Assembly: GCF_900637055.1 (NCBI RefSeq)
Contig: NZ_LR134338.1
Coordinates: forward strand, 289,501 to 353,500
Reading direction: 5' to 3'
Length of the DNA stretch: 64,000 nt
From: Brevibacillus brevis
GTDB lineage: Bacteria > Bacillota > Bacilli > Brevibacillales > Brevibacillaceae
In this document: piece by piece, positions 41,815-49,970 of the stretch
Position numbering within the stretch: the stretch's first letter is position 1
How the letters are laid out: every line of letters begins with the position of its first letter
Notes under the pieces: generated by a model
What the model saw: the letters and a program-made list of their open reading frames with translations, nothing else
The model's database searches: none
Told to the model about the DNA's origin: nothing
Translations under genes and position numbers: made by a program

Positions 41815-42642
41815 GCCAACGATCTCGCATTAAGGTTCGCACAATGGACTGAGCCAGCGAAAAAACCATTTTCGGACGGACGATACGTCTTCGAACCAAA
41901 GATTGATGGTCATAGATTGATTCTGACGCGAAGTAACGGAGTTACACGCCTATTTACGCGTCACAATAACGATGTAACATCGAAGTACCCCGAACTCATA
42001 ACAGATGGACCTGATATCATCCTGGACGGCGAATTAGCGGTCATGGACCCAGACACAGGAATCCCTGACTTCGAGCAGACAATGAAGAGATTCCAGTCGA
42101 AGAAATCGCGGTTGCTGATATCTTACGTCGTGTTCGATATCCTACATTATGATGGAGCTGACCTTAGAGGACTGACTCTAATGGAGCGCAAAGCCGTCCT
42201 GGACCGAGCGATACTGGATACCCCAACCATGAGCAAAATCGCATACATTGACGGTCAAGGCGAGGACTTATGGGATGCAATTGTTGCTCGAAACATGGAG
42301 GGTATAGTCGCAAAGCGTAAGGATGGACGATACCATTCGGATAAACGGACAGACGATTTCATTAAGATCATCAACTACTGCTATGCAGACGTCCATATTG
42401 CTGGCTGGCGTAAGGGAGACTTCTGCTGGCTTGCACACTATAATGGTCGACCAGCAGGCGTGATTAAACTTGGCGTGCCACCTACTCACAAGCAGGCGTT
42501 TTACGGTGTTGCAAAGTCCATTGTCACTGGTGAGGATCGCGATTTCGTTTACGTGCAGCCGCAAATAAAAGCACGCGTCAAAATGTGGAACTGGACAAAG
42601 AGCGGCATGCTACGCTCACCAGTATTCGTCGATTTATTTTAG
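41815..42642 (+). pseudogene. ATP-dependent DNA ligase (SPbeta YoqV-like), start codon lost
   Basis: The frame is open from 41815 and encodes a nearly complete ligase of about 275 residues. The active-site motif FEPKIDGHRLI holds the adenylated Lys; ILDGELAV (motif III), VVFDILHYDG (motif IIIa), GMEGIVAKRK-like NMEGIVAKRKD (motif IV) and DFIKI follow. No ATG, GTG, TTG or CTG lies in frame between the stop at 41812 and the active-site Lys; the first TTG (41917) is behind it. So the 5' end is broken, perhaps by the event that placed the ars operon next to it. The product is inactive unless an unusual start is used. Confidence 0.75.
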
Positions 42643-42653
42643 CTAGCTAGTAA

Positions 42654-42684
42654 AAACCCGTCCCTGTTTTGAGGGGACGGGTTT
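42654..42684. terminator. Bidirectional terminator
   Basis: AAACCCGTCCC / GGGACGGGTTT (11-bp perfect stem) lies between the ligase and the converging secreted-protein gene; T-runs are present on both strands. Confidence 0.88.
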
Positions 42685-42701
42685 CTTTACTAATACCTAT
42701 A

Positions 42702-43130
42702 CTACTGCTTTTCCCACTTGCCGTTTTCCAGTACGAACTCTACAGCCGTGTTCGTTCCATCCGCGTACTGTCTCAGTACATACAGACTATTGCCGGACTC
42801 GTGCAGATGGATTTGAGGCATTTTATCGCCCACTGAAAGATTACTAGTCAGTTCTTTGACCTGTTTAAATAGGTCTTTGTCCATGTTCCAAACGTCAACT
42901 TTTTCAATTCGCGCGTATCCAGACAAGTCTATGCCAATGTCGGCAGCGATCTTGTTAGCTCTTTGAGTGAGTAGATTATCGAAGGCTATGGCTTCCTTTT
43001 TCGCCTCTTCGTCGCTCGACTTGCTGATGGCGACATACGACTCAGCGCGAGTGATCGCAGCCGACGCGCTATTTCCAATAAGCAGCAGCGCACCGATACT
43101 CGCGAGGGCAAACGTGGCCATTTTTTTCAT
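42702..43130 (-). CDS. Secreted protein, last gene of the RRNPP cassette
   Basis: This encodes 142 residues from ATG at 43130, with TAGGGGGAG upstream. A signal peptide is clear (KKMATFALASIGALLLIGNS, cut after SASA near 24). The mature part is a small mixed helix-strand protein (HLHESGNSLYVLRQYADGTN ... AVEFVLENGKWE). No family is recognised. It lies 30 bases behind the second pro-peptide gene on the same strand, so it is probably co-transcribed with the receptor. It could be an output or an accessory exported factor. Confidence 0.7.
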   Translation of the reverse strand: MKKMATFALASIGALLLIGNSASAAITRAESYVAISKSSDEEAKKEAIAFDNLLTQRANKIAADIGIDLSGYARIEKVDVWNMDKDLFKQVKELTSNLSVGDKMPQIHLHESGNSLYVLRQYADGTNTAVEFVLENGKWEKQ

Positions 43131-43159
43131 ACTATTACACTCCCCCTAAAACTTAGCTT

Positions 43160-43282
43160 CTACCAGTCGGGGTCTGCGGTGGTAATGATGGCTCTTTTCC
43201 AATCTGGTTCAGCGTTTTGCGGGACGCTAACAAAGGTGAATAGAAGGACAAAAGCTGCAAGTCCAGACAACCATTTTTTCAC
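43160..43282 (-). CDS. Candidate quorum-sensing pro-peptide 2 (internal AEPDW, ends ADPDW)
   Basis: This encodes 40 residues from GTG at 43282; GGGGAGG lies eight bases upstream. The layout is that of exported signalling pro-peptides: short basic start (MKKW), hydrophobic core LAAFVLLFTFVSV and polar tail with AEPDW (residues 24-28) and, at the very C-terminus, ADPDW. The neighbouring pro-peptide ends with AEPDW, so the motif occurs three times in 78 residues. The gene lies downstream of an RRNPP receptor on the same strand. Export and proteolysis to a short peptide is the known route in this family. Confidence 0.72.
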   Translation of the reverse strand: MKKWLSGLAAFVLLFTFVSVPQNAEPDWKRAIITTADPDW

Positions 43283-43330
43283 AGTCTGTACCTCCCCTAT
43301 TAAATGGATTCAAGCAGTGTTTTGCGACAA

Positions 43331-43447
43331 CTACCAGTCCGGTTCGGCCCCATACCATATGACTAGGTGTTCCGGTTGACTTAGTGACATTGACGGAATT
43401 GCTGTGACGAGGAAAGCAAACGCGAGTATGAGTAGCTTCTTTTTCAC
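43331..43447 (-). CDS. Candidate quorum-sensing pro-peptide 1 (ends AEPDW)
   Basis: This encodes 38 residues from GTG at 43447; GGAGGTG is 5-6 bases upstream, and the receptor stop is only 12 bases away. Start MKKKLLILAFAFLVTAIP is a signal sequence; the tail ends WYGAEPDW. The C-terminal AEPDW matches the motif of the second pro-peptide. Mature peptides of Rap/PlcR/AimR systems are 5-8 residues from just this position. The size is below common gene-finder limits, so it would be missed in automatic annotation. Confidence 0.75.
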   Translation of the reverse strand: MKKKLLILAFAFLVTAIPSMSLSQPEHLVIWYGAEPDW

Positions 43448-43459
43448 GAGCAGCACCTC

Positions 43460-44719
43460 CTATTCCTTTATGCCCTCATTATGGCAGAACCTCTCAATTA
43501 TTTCCATGTTTTCGAAAGAAAAAGCCCTTTGTTGCAGCCGATGATGTTTTAGGAAGAGTCCCACGCCCTCTATAACTTTGTCGGACGCCCCTAGCTGTCG
43601 GTAGTAGCTGATACTTTGCAGAAGGCTCTCGAACCCGTCCTCAACGTGTCCAATTGCGAGCTGACATACCCCTTTGCGCTTGTAGTATCGCGCAGCCTGT
43701 TTGATCCGGTACGGGTGAGCGAGGATGTCCGAAGGTAAAAACTGATTTTCAGAGTCGATCAGCTCTTTTATTAGGGCATCATTTCCACTCTCTAAGTAGA
43801 CTTCTAAAAGATCGCTGACAATGGTCACGCGGCTGTCCTTCCCTGCTTCTGCGAGACACTGTTCGTAGAGTCTCATTGCATCCTCGTGCTGTCCCTGTTT
43901 CGCGTGCAGAAGCGCTCGCAGATGATTCTTTCGATAGTCTGCGTATTCGCTCTTTTCATACTCTTTTAGATACAGCTCGGCTAGGATCAGATCGCCCAGA
44001 CTCAAGTATGAATTGACAATTGAAATGAAGGCCGAGGCTTTGGGCTTATTGTCCGTACCGTCTTCGCGAATCCCTTTCCCGCAAAATTCGATACTCTCCC
44101 CGTAGTAGCCTAAGATATACGCGTGTGTCCCTATACGATAGTAAAAGGTAATGCGGTCAATCGGCAGTAGCAGATCGGTGTAGTGCAGCAATTCCTTTCC
44201 TCTGCGGTAGGTTTCCTCAAACCGCGAAAAGTCGTCCCTTTCGAGCATGTAGCGATCATAGAGGCTCTTTCCGAGATATAAAGGGACGCCGTGCTTCCTC
44301 GCGTAATCAATAATCACCTCGTGCAAGGCCAGTATAACGGCTCGATCCTTCGCGTCGTTTGTCGCCTGTAAAAGGTGATCCAGCGCTAGAAAAGTGTCCA
44401 TTTTCGGCGTTTCCAGTAGCTTTAAAGCCACCTGTTGAACCACTGGCGGGTAATTAAGCTCAATCGCCTCTTTCAGGAGTATTTGAAGTGTCGCAGGTCT
44501 TTCCGTGGTGCCTAGATACGAGGTGATTACATCGACATACGGAATTTCGAGAGTACTTGCAATCTTTTTCCATTGGGAAAACCCTGGTCGCTTTGTTTCC
44601 CCTGACTCGATCTTGGAAAGTGCTGCCTTGCTAATATCTGTACGCTCTGCAAGCTCACTCCACGATATATTTTTCCGTTGTCGGTAGGCATGGAGTAATT
44701 CTCCGATTTCTGTGAACAT
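43460..44719 (-). CDS. RRNPP-type quorum-sensing receptor (HTH-TPR)
   Basis: This encodes 419 residues. An N-terminal Xre-type HTH (residues ~8-62; ISWSELAERTDISKAALSKIE) is followed by nine or more TPR-like helix pairs to the end (e.g. KHGVPLYLGKSLYDRYML, GYYGESIEFCGKGIRED, LILAELYLKEYEKSEYADY, KGVCQLAIGHVEDGFESLL). This is the layout of PlcR, NprR, PrgX and AimR receptors. Two tiny exported-peptide genes follow on the same strand. Thus it probably senses their mature peptide and controls transcription. Family length (about 300-425) fits. Confidence 0.88.
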   Translation of the reverse strand: MFTEIGELLHAYRQRKNISWSELAERTDISKAALSKIESGETKRPGFSQWKKIASTLEIPYVDVITSYLGTTERPATLQILLKEAIELNYPPVVQQVALKLLETPKMDTFLALDHLLQATNDAKDRAVILALHEVIIDYARKHGVPLYLGKSLYDRYMLERDDFSRFEETYRRGKELLHYTDLLLPIDRITFYYRIGTHAYILGYYGESIEFCGKGIREDGTDNKPKASAFISIVNSYLSLGDLILAELYLKEYEKSEYADYRKNHLRALLHAKQGQHEDAMRLYEQCLAEAGKDSRVTIVSDLLEVYLESGNDALIKELIDSENQFLPSDILAHPYRIKQAARYYKRKGVCQLAIGHVEDGFESLLQSISYYRQLGASDKVIEGVGLFLKHHRLQQRAFSFENMEIIERFCHNEGIKE

Positions 44720-44741
44720 AGGAGCCCCCTAAAAAAATTTA

Positions 44742-44766
44742 TCGTTTTTATTTTTTTTTATGATAA
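44742..44766. promoter_or_regulatory. Possible operator of the RRNPP receptor
   Basis: TTATC (about 44,740) and GATAA (about 44,762) form an inverted repeat around an A/T-run of some 18 bases, 20-45 bases upstream of the receptor start on the minus strand. Such spaced dyads are used by PlcR-like dimers; evidence is weak. Confidence 0.3.
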
Positions 44767-44931
44767 CACACGAGTGGGCAAATGGTAATAGTTTCCTTTC
44801 CGATATTTGTAAGCAACTAAAATCCTGCATACTGTGATATAATTCCACCCTTAAAATAGATGCTCTCCCCGAGTTACTTCTCTTGCAGCTTCATACATAA
44901 ACACTCCTTTATTCAAGACAAGAGGGATGTA

Positions 44932-45036
44932 ATGATCAAAGAGTTATCGAGGGATTGTCGTACCATTGAAAATGTACTGCAAGACTACAACGTAGTTCCG
45001 CTGCATTTTGAAACAAAAAGGACTGTATCTATTTGA
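44932..45036 (+). CDS. 34-residue small ORF
   Basis: An ATG at 44932 with AAGAGGGA five bases upstream opens 34 codons (MIKELSRDCRTIENVLQDYN at the start). An extended -10 element TGATATAAT lies at 44835-44843. It might be a real micro-protein or the remnant of a larger gene. Nothing else is visible in the 44,720-45,105 intergenic stretch. Confidence 0.35.
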   Translation: MIKELSRDCRTIENVLQDYNVVPLHFETKRTVSI

Positions 45037-45105
45037 AAAATTTTCTAAATAGTGATATATTCTACTTGTTTTGAAAATACTATAAATGGAAAAGGTAGTG
45101 AAATA

Positions 45106-45681
45106 ATGGGAACTAAAATGCCAAAACTCTTACTAGGTGCTACTCTATTAATCGGGCTTAGCGCAAACCAATTTGCATACGCATCTAGTGAACAAAATTC
45201 AGCAACTGAAGCAATTCAGAACGCAATCGAGAAAAATCAAGCATTACTTGAGAGCTATTCTCCTACGATCACTTATTCCACAAATTTACCTTCTAGCACA
45301 GATGATTTCTCCCAATCTAACAAGGTGTCTAATAAAGCGTCAGCAACAGGTTTAAGATTTACTGATATTGCAAAAGGAAATACAACTATAAAAACTGAAG
45401 GTGGTCGCTATGTGTATACTACTGCTTCAACTTATGGTGAAAAGTTGACGGTCGTAACCTCAGCAACAGCATCTCTGTGGAAAGACATTTTCAAGGAGGA
45501 AGAAGGCGAATTAATAGATCAGGGTGATGAAGATATGGCAGTTGGATACGGTACAGCTAAGTCCATTGCTGGCAAACATAATGCTGATCCGGGGACGTAT
45601 AGGGGAATTTCACTCCATACAGCGGCGTATGAAATGTCGTTATACGAGAGAAGAACTTCAGATGTACTGATGGTGAGATAA
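45106..45681 (+). CDS. Secreted protein of unknown function
   Basis: This encodes 191 residues from ATG 45106 (AAAAGGT upstream). A signal peptide (LLLGATLLIGLSANQFAYA, cut near residue 24) is followed by a Ser/Thr/Asn-rich region. The C-terminal half is beta-rich (GGRYVYTTASTYGEKLTVVT) and contains LWKDIFKEEEGELID. No family is recognised. It is divergently placed from the RRNPP receptor and could be a regulated output; that link is inference. Confidence 0.65.
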   Translation: MGTKMPKLLLGATLLIGLSANQFAYASSEQNSATEAIQNAIEKNQALLESYSPTITYSTNLPSSTDDFSQSNKVSNKASATGLRFTDIAKGNTTIKTEGGRYVYTTASTYGEKLTVVTSATASLWKDIFKEEEGELIDQGDEDMAVGYGTAKSIAGKHNADPGTYRGISLHTAAYEMSLYERRTSDVLMVR

Positions 45682-45695
45682 GACAGGTAATGAAT

Positions 45696-45737
45696 TTCTA
45701 ACGTTTAGGGTGTACCATTTCACCCTAAACGTTAGAA
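45696..45737. terminator. Perfect 17-bp inverted repeat
   Basis: TTCTAACGTTTAGGGTG and its exact complement flank an 8-base loop (TACCATTT). It follows the secreted-protein stop by 15 bases. No T-run follows; it may terminate, protect mRNA ends or be a recombination scar. Confidence 0.7.
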
Positions 45738-45763
45738 TGACAAGTATGGAGTGATTTTAAGTT

Positions 45764-46834
45764 ATGATCAACCAGAATAGGGCTAAATTATTGTTTTTTG
45801 GTTTTCTTTTATTCACAGCATTAATGGCAAGTGTAATTATTCTTGAGAAATCCGCAATTAATCAGGAGTACAATAGCGATGTAAAATCTAGAATTGTACT
45901 ACCAGAAGAAGCTACTGTACATAAAGATCAGCACTTTTTGTTGTCTCGCGCATCTGAATTTTCTACATCCGAATATACTTCTTCGCACTCATTTGAGTTG
46001 GTTAGCGAATTGGAAAAAGAATACTCTTTGTCTGATGACGAATCTTTTAGATATTATATAAATGATGACAATTCAACAATAATAAAAGGTAAATACGTAA
46101 TTGATACCACTGATAAATCAAATAAGGTTACATTTATTGCTTTGCAAGGGAATAACAGTGCTTTAGTACGTTTAGAAAACGATGTTGAGTGGTACTCTTC
46201 ATTAAACATCACCTATCCTGAAAATTCCACAATAGTTTTGCCTGTTGAAATTAAGTGGAGTCCTCAAGGAGAAGAAGAGTTAACGATTTTTCCTTTAAAG
46301 CATGAAAACCCTGATTTTTACAATGGGGCTAATTTAGGATTGTTAAGATATTTAGTTTTGAAAAATGATGAAGAAATACCACAAAGTATGGTTAATAGCC
46401 AGATGAATATTAATAGTACTTTGTTGAATAAAAAAGAAATTAGTTATTTCCCTGTTCCTAAATGGTACGATCATACTAATAACAAAATAAAACTGGTTTT
46501 AAATGAGGGAAGATTATTATCAAATACACAGCCAAGCATGCTTACTTTAGCTCCATTACCTTATTCTACAATGGTAGATATGATAATTATTGATGAATCT
46601 GGAAAAGTTATATTGGCAAACAGTAATATTCAACTAAAAGAAGCCCAAATTACCAACATTACTTTGCCAGATAAGACAATGCATATGTTAAATCAGAATA
46701 AACGAAGAAATTTTGTGATATTACTTAATAACAGATCTAGAGAAATGCTAGCAGACATGATGGCTATAAAACAATCAGGTAAGCCGTACCCAACCACTTT
46801 TCAATTAGTAATTGAGTATTACAAAACACTTTAA
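45764..46834 (+). CDS. Membrane-anchored extracellular protein of unknown function
   Basis: This encodes 356 residues. One N-terminal membrane helix (AKLLFFGFLLFTALMASVII, residues ~7-26) with no clear cleavage site suggests an anchored protein with a large outer domain. The outer part is beta-rich with several hydrophobic strands (VTFIALQGNNSALVRL; STIVLPVEIKWSPQGEE). No recognised family. AT-rich coding unlike the structural genes. It is followed by a small gene with which it may form an operon. Confidence 0.65.
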   Translation: MINQNRAKLLFFGFLLFTALMASVIILEKSAINQEYNSDVKSRIVLPEEATVHKDQHFLLSRASEFSTSEYTSSHSFELVSELEKEYSLSDDESFRYYINDDNSTIIKGKYVIDTTDKSNKVTFIALQGNNSALVRLENDVEWYSSLNITYPENSTIVLPVEIKWSPQGEEELTIFPLKHENPDFYNGANLGLLRYLVLKNDEEIPQSMVNSQMNINSTLLNKKEISYFPVPKWYDHTNNKIKLVLNEGRLLSNTQPSMLTLAPLPYSTMVDMIIIDESGKVILANSNIQLKEAQITNITLPDKTMHMLNQNKRRNFVILLNNRSREMLADMMAIKQSGKPYPTTFQLVIEYYKTL

Positions 46835-46906
46835 AAAAGCTAGAAAAGCGGATAAAGACATTAATTTATATAGGGAGAAATCTTCATTTTATTAAGGGAG
46901 GAAGTA

Positions 46907-47155
46907 ATGGATTTTGATAAAATGGATTTCGATAAAAAGCTACAATTAAAATTAAGTAGTTTGTTAGAAACGACGGTTAACCAATTGCCTGACATATTAG
47001 CGAGAGCGAAGAAAAGTGGAGTTGAAGATGATACTGCTTTACTTCATGCTGCATTAAGTGGATCACTTACAGTAACTGCTAATTTGTTGAGTTGGTACCA
47101 TAAAGAAATAATAACGATGATTGAAGATAAGTACCAAATAGAAAAAGATGTGTAA
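46907..47155 (+). CDS. Small helical protein
   Basis: This encodes 82 residues from ATG 46907 with AAGGGAGG upstream. It begins with a repeated MDFDK and is then wholly helical (LQLKLSSLLETTVNQLPDIL; DDTALLHAALSGSLTVTANL), reminiscent of small phage helical proteins. Function unknown. Confidence 0.55.
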   Translation: MDFDKMDFDKKLQLKLSSLLETTVNQLPDILARAKKSGVEDDTALLHAALSGSLTVTANLLSWYHKEIITMIEDKYQIEKDV

Positions 47156-47426
47156 TGGAACAACTCAGCTTAATCAAATAATGTCTGGTGAACCGGGTAA
47201 TCTAATAGTAAAAAATATCATGAGGAATTGATCTCGGTTTGAAAGTTTCTGTTGCTGCTGTCATTTCTACAGGGGAAAGTCGATTCTTTGGTAACGGTAT
47301 ACAAAATAAGTACATAAGAAGAAAGTACCAACCACGAATTAGGAAAAATTTTGCGAGTCGTCAGTCATTCATGCGTTAGGAAACACGAAGCAATGGGCAA
47401 GGTTGGATTAAGGTAGAGTAAAAAAG

Positions 47427-47456
47427 AAAGCCCTAGAACACAATCTCTAGGACTCT
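47427..47456 (-). terminator. Minus-strand terminator hairpin near the prophage end
   Basis: Read on the minus strand, AGTCCTAG / CTAGGGCT (one G-T pair) is followed by TTCTTTTTT. No minus-strand gene feeding it is visible; the remainder of 47,156-47,586 is non-coding. A direct repeat TGACCATATTT (twice, about 47,461-47,485) lies just behind it. Confidence 0.6.
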
Positions 47457-47586
47457 CGTTATGACCATATTTTGACCATATTTATATCCTTAAAAAGCCT
47501 GAACCTAAGTTGTAAATCTTCCTATTAATATGCGGAAACCTTAACGGATCGATACCAACAATGAAAGAACGTAAAATATACGGTAA

Positions 47587-47613
47587 ATGCCTCGGTTTAT
47601 ATGACCGAGGCAT
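47587..47613 (+). terminator. Hairpin at the prophage right end
   Basis: ATGCCTCGGT / ACCGAGGCAT, a perfect 10-bp stem with a 7-base loop, followed by ATTTATGCTAATTTT. It lies 25 bases before the resumption of comFA and would insulate the host gene from phage transcription. Confidence 0.65.
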
Positions 47614-47624
47614 ATTTATGCTAA

Positions 47625-47665
47625 TTTTAGTATTCATGATTGGCTATTTGTGGAGCGGGCAAAAC
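47625..47665. other. Right prophage-host junction (attR region)
   Basis: Up to the TGA at 47637-47639 nothing resembles ComFA; from TTG 47640 on the frame reads LAICGAGKTELLF, the ComFA Walker A strand-loop. The crossover must lie within this short stretch. The core itself cannot be fixed without attL, which is outside the window. Confidence 0.75.
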
Positions 47666-48662
47666 AGAGTTGTTATTCCCTTCTGTTACAGAGGCACTTG
47701 CTGCTGGCGGTCGCGTTTTGATTGCGACACCTCGAAAAGACGTCGTGCTGGAGCTGGCTCCGCGGATTCAGCGAGTCTTTCCAGGGGCTAAAGTGATCGC
47801 CGTCCACGGTTCGAGCGCGGAGAAGTGGGAAGAGAGTGACATCACGATTGCGACCACGCATCAGGTCATGCGCTACCATCGGCGTTTTTTGCTGGTGGTT
47901 CTCGACGAGGCCGACGCGTTCCCTTACCATAATGATCCTATTTTGTATCGAGCTCTATCCAGAGCGGTGAAAACGAATGGGAAGCTCCTCTATTTAAGCG
48001 CGACACCTCCGGGATATTTACAAAAAAGGCTCGTTAGGAAAGGGCGCTCAACCCTAGGCTCGTCTGGCGCGATACCGCTCTTCTCTGATACGCATGTTCT
48101 GTTGCCCGGGCGCTATCATGGTGCTGCGCTGCCAGTCCCCAAGATTCTCACGGTACAGCGCTTACATAAGCGCGTTCAGAAAAAACAAATCGTGGCATCG
48201 TTAATAGAAGCGGTAAGTACTTCTCTGAATGAAGACCGACAAGTTTTTGTTTTTGTCCCGCGAGTTGATGAAATTGACAGAGTGCTATCGTTTCTTCAAA
48301 AGTGGCTTCCTGCTCATGCAGGGGAGATGGCCGGTGTCCATGCGGCAGACCCTATGCGGGAGGAAAAGGTACTCGCGTTTCGAGGAAAACGTTATACCGT
48401 CATGGTGACGACTACGATTCTGGAGCGGGGTGTGACTATACCGAAGAGTGATGTAGTAGTGGTAGGTGCGGAGGCACCCGTTTTTGACGAGGCATCTTTG
48501 GTGCAAATAGCAGGGAGAGTGGGGCGGTCACTCGATGATACGACGGGTAGGGTTCTATTCTTGCAAGCAGAACGCGCTACTTCTCCAAAGCGGGCTGTCA
48601 GACAGATTTCACAGATGAACAACTTGGCTCAAAGGCTCGCGGAACAAAGAGGCCTTTCATGA
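47640..48662 (+). pseudogene. comFA: comFA, 3' portion (DNA-uptake helicase split by prophage)
   Basis: ComFA is the membrane-associated helicase that drives transforming DNA into the cell. B. subtilis ComFA has about 463 residues; here 340 remain, starting exactly at Walker A (CGAGKTELLF). DEAD motif (VVLDEADAFPY), SATPPG (motif III) and QIAGRVGR (motif VI) are intact. Missing are the N-terminal ~120 residues with the Zn-binding Cys cluster. The TTG at the start has no ribosome site and follows a stop codon, so the fragment is likely silent. Excision would rebuild the gene. It overlaps comFC by an ATGA. Confidence 0.92.
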
Positions 48663-49438
48663 GCAGTGGGATGTGTGTCCGTTGTGGTGGACGTATCATT
48701 GCTCTTCAAAAGGAAACGGTCGCTCGAGAAAAAGCGCGACAGCTATCGGATCAGATGAGCTATCCGGTCATCTACCGGATGTTAAAAGGGATTGTGGTGT
48801 GTGGAGTCTGCCTTGATGCTTTGCCGTTGATTGGGCATGATATTTGCCAGCGGTGCGGGCGTGATAGGAAGTGGCAGGCTAGTATCGGCAGTGAAGGGTT
48901 ATGCAGGGATTGTGTTCATGGAGAAGATGGTCAGATTTTGGTGGCAAATCGGAGTTTGCTTCGCTATGAAAAGGGAGAGAAGGATTTGCTCGGATTGTTC
49001 AAATATCGCGGTGATGAAAGGTTAGCTTCATACTACGGTACGCTTCTCGCCGTTACGGTTCAGCGTTATTACAGGTCTATGGGGTTTACCTGTATCACGA
49101 CGGTCCCCCTACATCCACAACGATTGCGGGAACGCGGCTTCAATCAGGTTGACTTGCTGGCTCGCCATTTAGGAGCAGCGATCAAGATTCCCGTGAGATC
49201 TTTGCTGCGTCGAACGAAGGACACCCCGAAGCTAAGCAAACAGAGGGGGCGTGTGTCCCGACAAGAAAGCATGCGTGAAGCTTTTGCGTGGGGTGAGCAG
49301 AGTATACCGTCTGCCTCTACAGTCTTGCTCATCGATGACATCTATACAACTGGTGCCACGCTGCGTTCGTGCGCGAGGACAATCAGAGAACATTTGGGGC
49401 CAAGCTGTGAAATATATTCCTTGACAATATACCGATAG
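48659..49438 (+). CDS. comFC: Competence phosphoribosyltransferase-like protein ComFC
   Basis: This encodes 259 residues. Cys pairs in the N-terminal part (CVRCGGR, CGVCLDA, CQRCGRD, CRDC) form zinc ribbons; the C-terminal half is a type I phosphoribosyltransferase fold with the PRPP loop VLLIDDIYTTGAT and PLHPQRLRERGFNQVDLLA. It acts with ComFA in DNA uptake. comFB, present in B. subtilis, is absent. As comFA is split, its expression depends on an alternative promoter or read-through. Confidence 0.93.
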   Translation: MSSGMCVRCGGRIIALQKETVAREKARQLSDQMSYPVIYRMLKGIVVCGVCLDALPLIGHDICQRCGRDRKWQASIGSEGLCRDCVHGEDGQILVANRSLLRYEKGEKDLLGLFKYRGDERLASYYGTLLAVTVQRYYRSMGFTCITTVPLHPQRLRERGFNQVDLLARHLGAAIKIPVRSLLRRTKDTPKLSKQRGRVSRQESMREAFAWGEQSIPSASTVLLIDDIYTTGATLRSCARTIREHLGPSCEIYSLTIYR

Positions 49439-49525
49439 CCAGTTTGGAAAAATTAAGCTATGATGTAGGCATACAACGGATATGGAACCGTATGAACTTT
49501 CTGAACGGAAAAGGGGTTGTCCGAT

Positions 49526-49954
49526 ATGTCTATGGGCAAGTTGGCAAACTGCTCGCGGTGTGATGCTGTATTTGTACAAGCAGTCCGTGACATTTGCCCC
49601 AAATGTTATAAAGAAGTGGAACAAGAATATGAGACATGCGCCCAGTTTTTGCGTAAGCGCGAAAATCGCGGATCGAATATTCACCAGGTAAGCGAAGCCA
49701 CCGGCGTGAGCGTGAAGCAAATCACGAAGTTCATCAAAGAAGGGCGCATTTCGGTTGCTGGCAATCCCAACCTTGGCTATCCATGTGAACGCTGCGGTTT
49801 TTTGATTCGGGCAGGCAACATATGCGAATCTTGTCTAAAAGGCTTGAAGCACGAAATCACGCAAGAAACCGAGGTAGAACAGAGGTTGGAGGAATTCCAA
49901 CGAGCCCAACTAGCCCAAGCGGCTTATCGAAGAAAGCAGAATAGTGACGAATAG
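49526..49954 (+). CDS. yvyF: Flagellar operon protein YvyF (TIGR03826)
   Basis: This encodes 142 residues from ATG 49526 (AAGGGG nine bases before; a TTG at 49517 is less likely). Two zinc ribbons (CSRCDAVF...CPKC; CERCGFLI...CESC) flank an HTH-like stretch (HQVSEATGVSVKQITKFIKE). It belongs to the family found upstream of flgM in Bacillales, and is thought to be regulatory. Confidence 0.92.
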   Translation: MSMGKLANCSRCDAVFVQAVRDICPKCYKEVEQEYETCAQFLRKRENRGSNIHQVSEATGVSVKQITKFIKEGRISVAGNPNLGYPCERCGFLIRAGNICESCLKGLKHEITQETEVEQRLEEFQRAQLAQAAYRRKQNSDE

Positions 49955-49970
49955 TTTTATGCAAAAAAAC

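Larger units (their letters stand above)
1..47640. mobile_element. Prophage (right-hand ~47.6 kb), lambda-like head and P2-like contractile tail, integrated in comFA
   Basis: Nearly every gene up to 47.2 kb is of phage or cargo type: replication, late regulator, packaging, head, contractile tail, fibres, lysis, then accessory genes. At 47,640 a chromosomal comFA reading frame resumes abruptly at its Walker A motif with no upstream part, so the right junction (attR) lies there. The left end, the integrase and the lysogeny repressor are not in the window. The morphogenesis genes are all intact and in canonical order, so the phage may still be functional, or it may be a domesticated element with regulated excision; the sequence alone cannot decide. 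Confidence 0.93.

Noticed and set aside
43179-43379. Plus-strand 66-codon frame across the pro-peptide region
   Set aside because: No ribosome site, no domain; the minus-strand peptide genes explain the region better.
47400-47490. Possible remnant of an integrase C-terminus on the minus strand (TGACCATATTT repeats, YGQN-like codons)
   Set aside because: Stops lie directly upstream in all minus frames, so no coding stretch of useful length exists; the repeats alone are not evidence.
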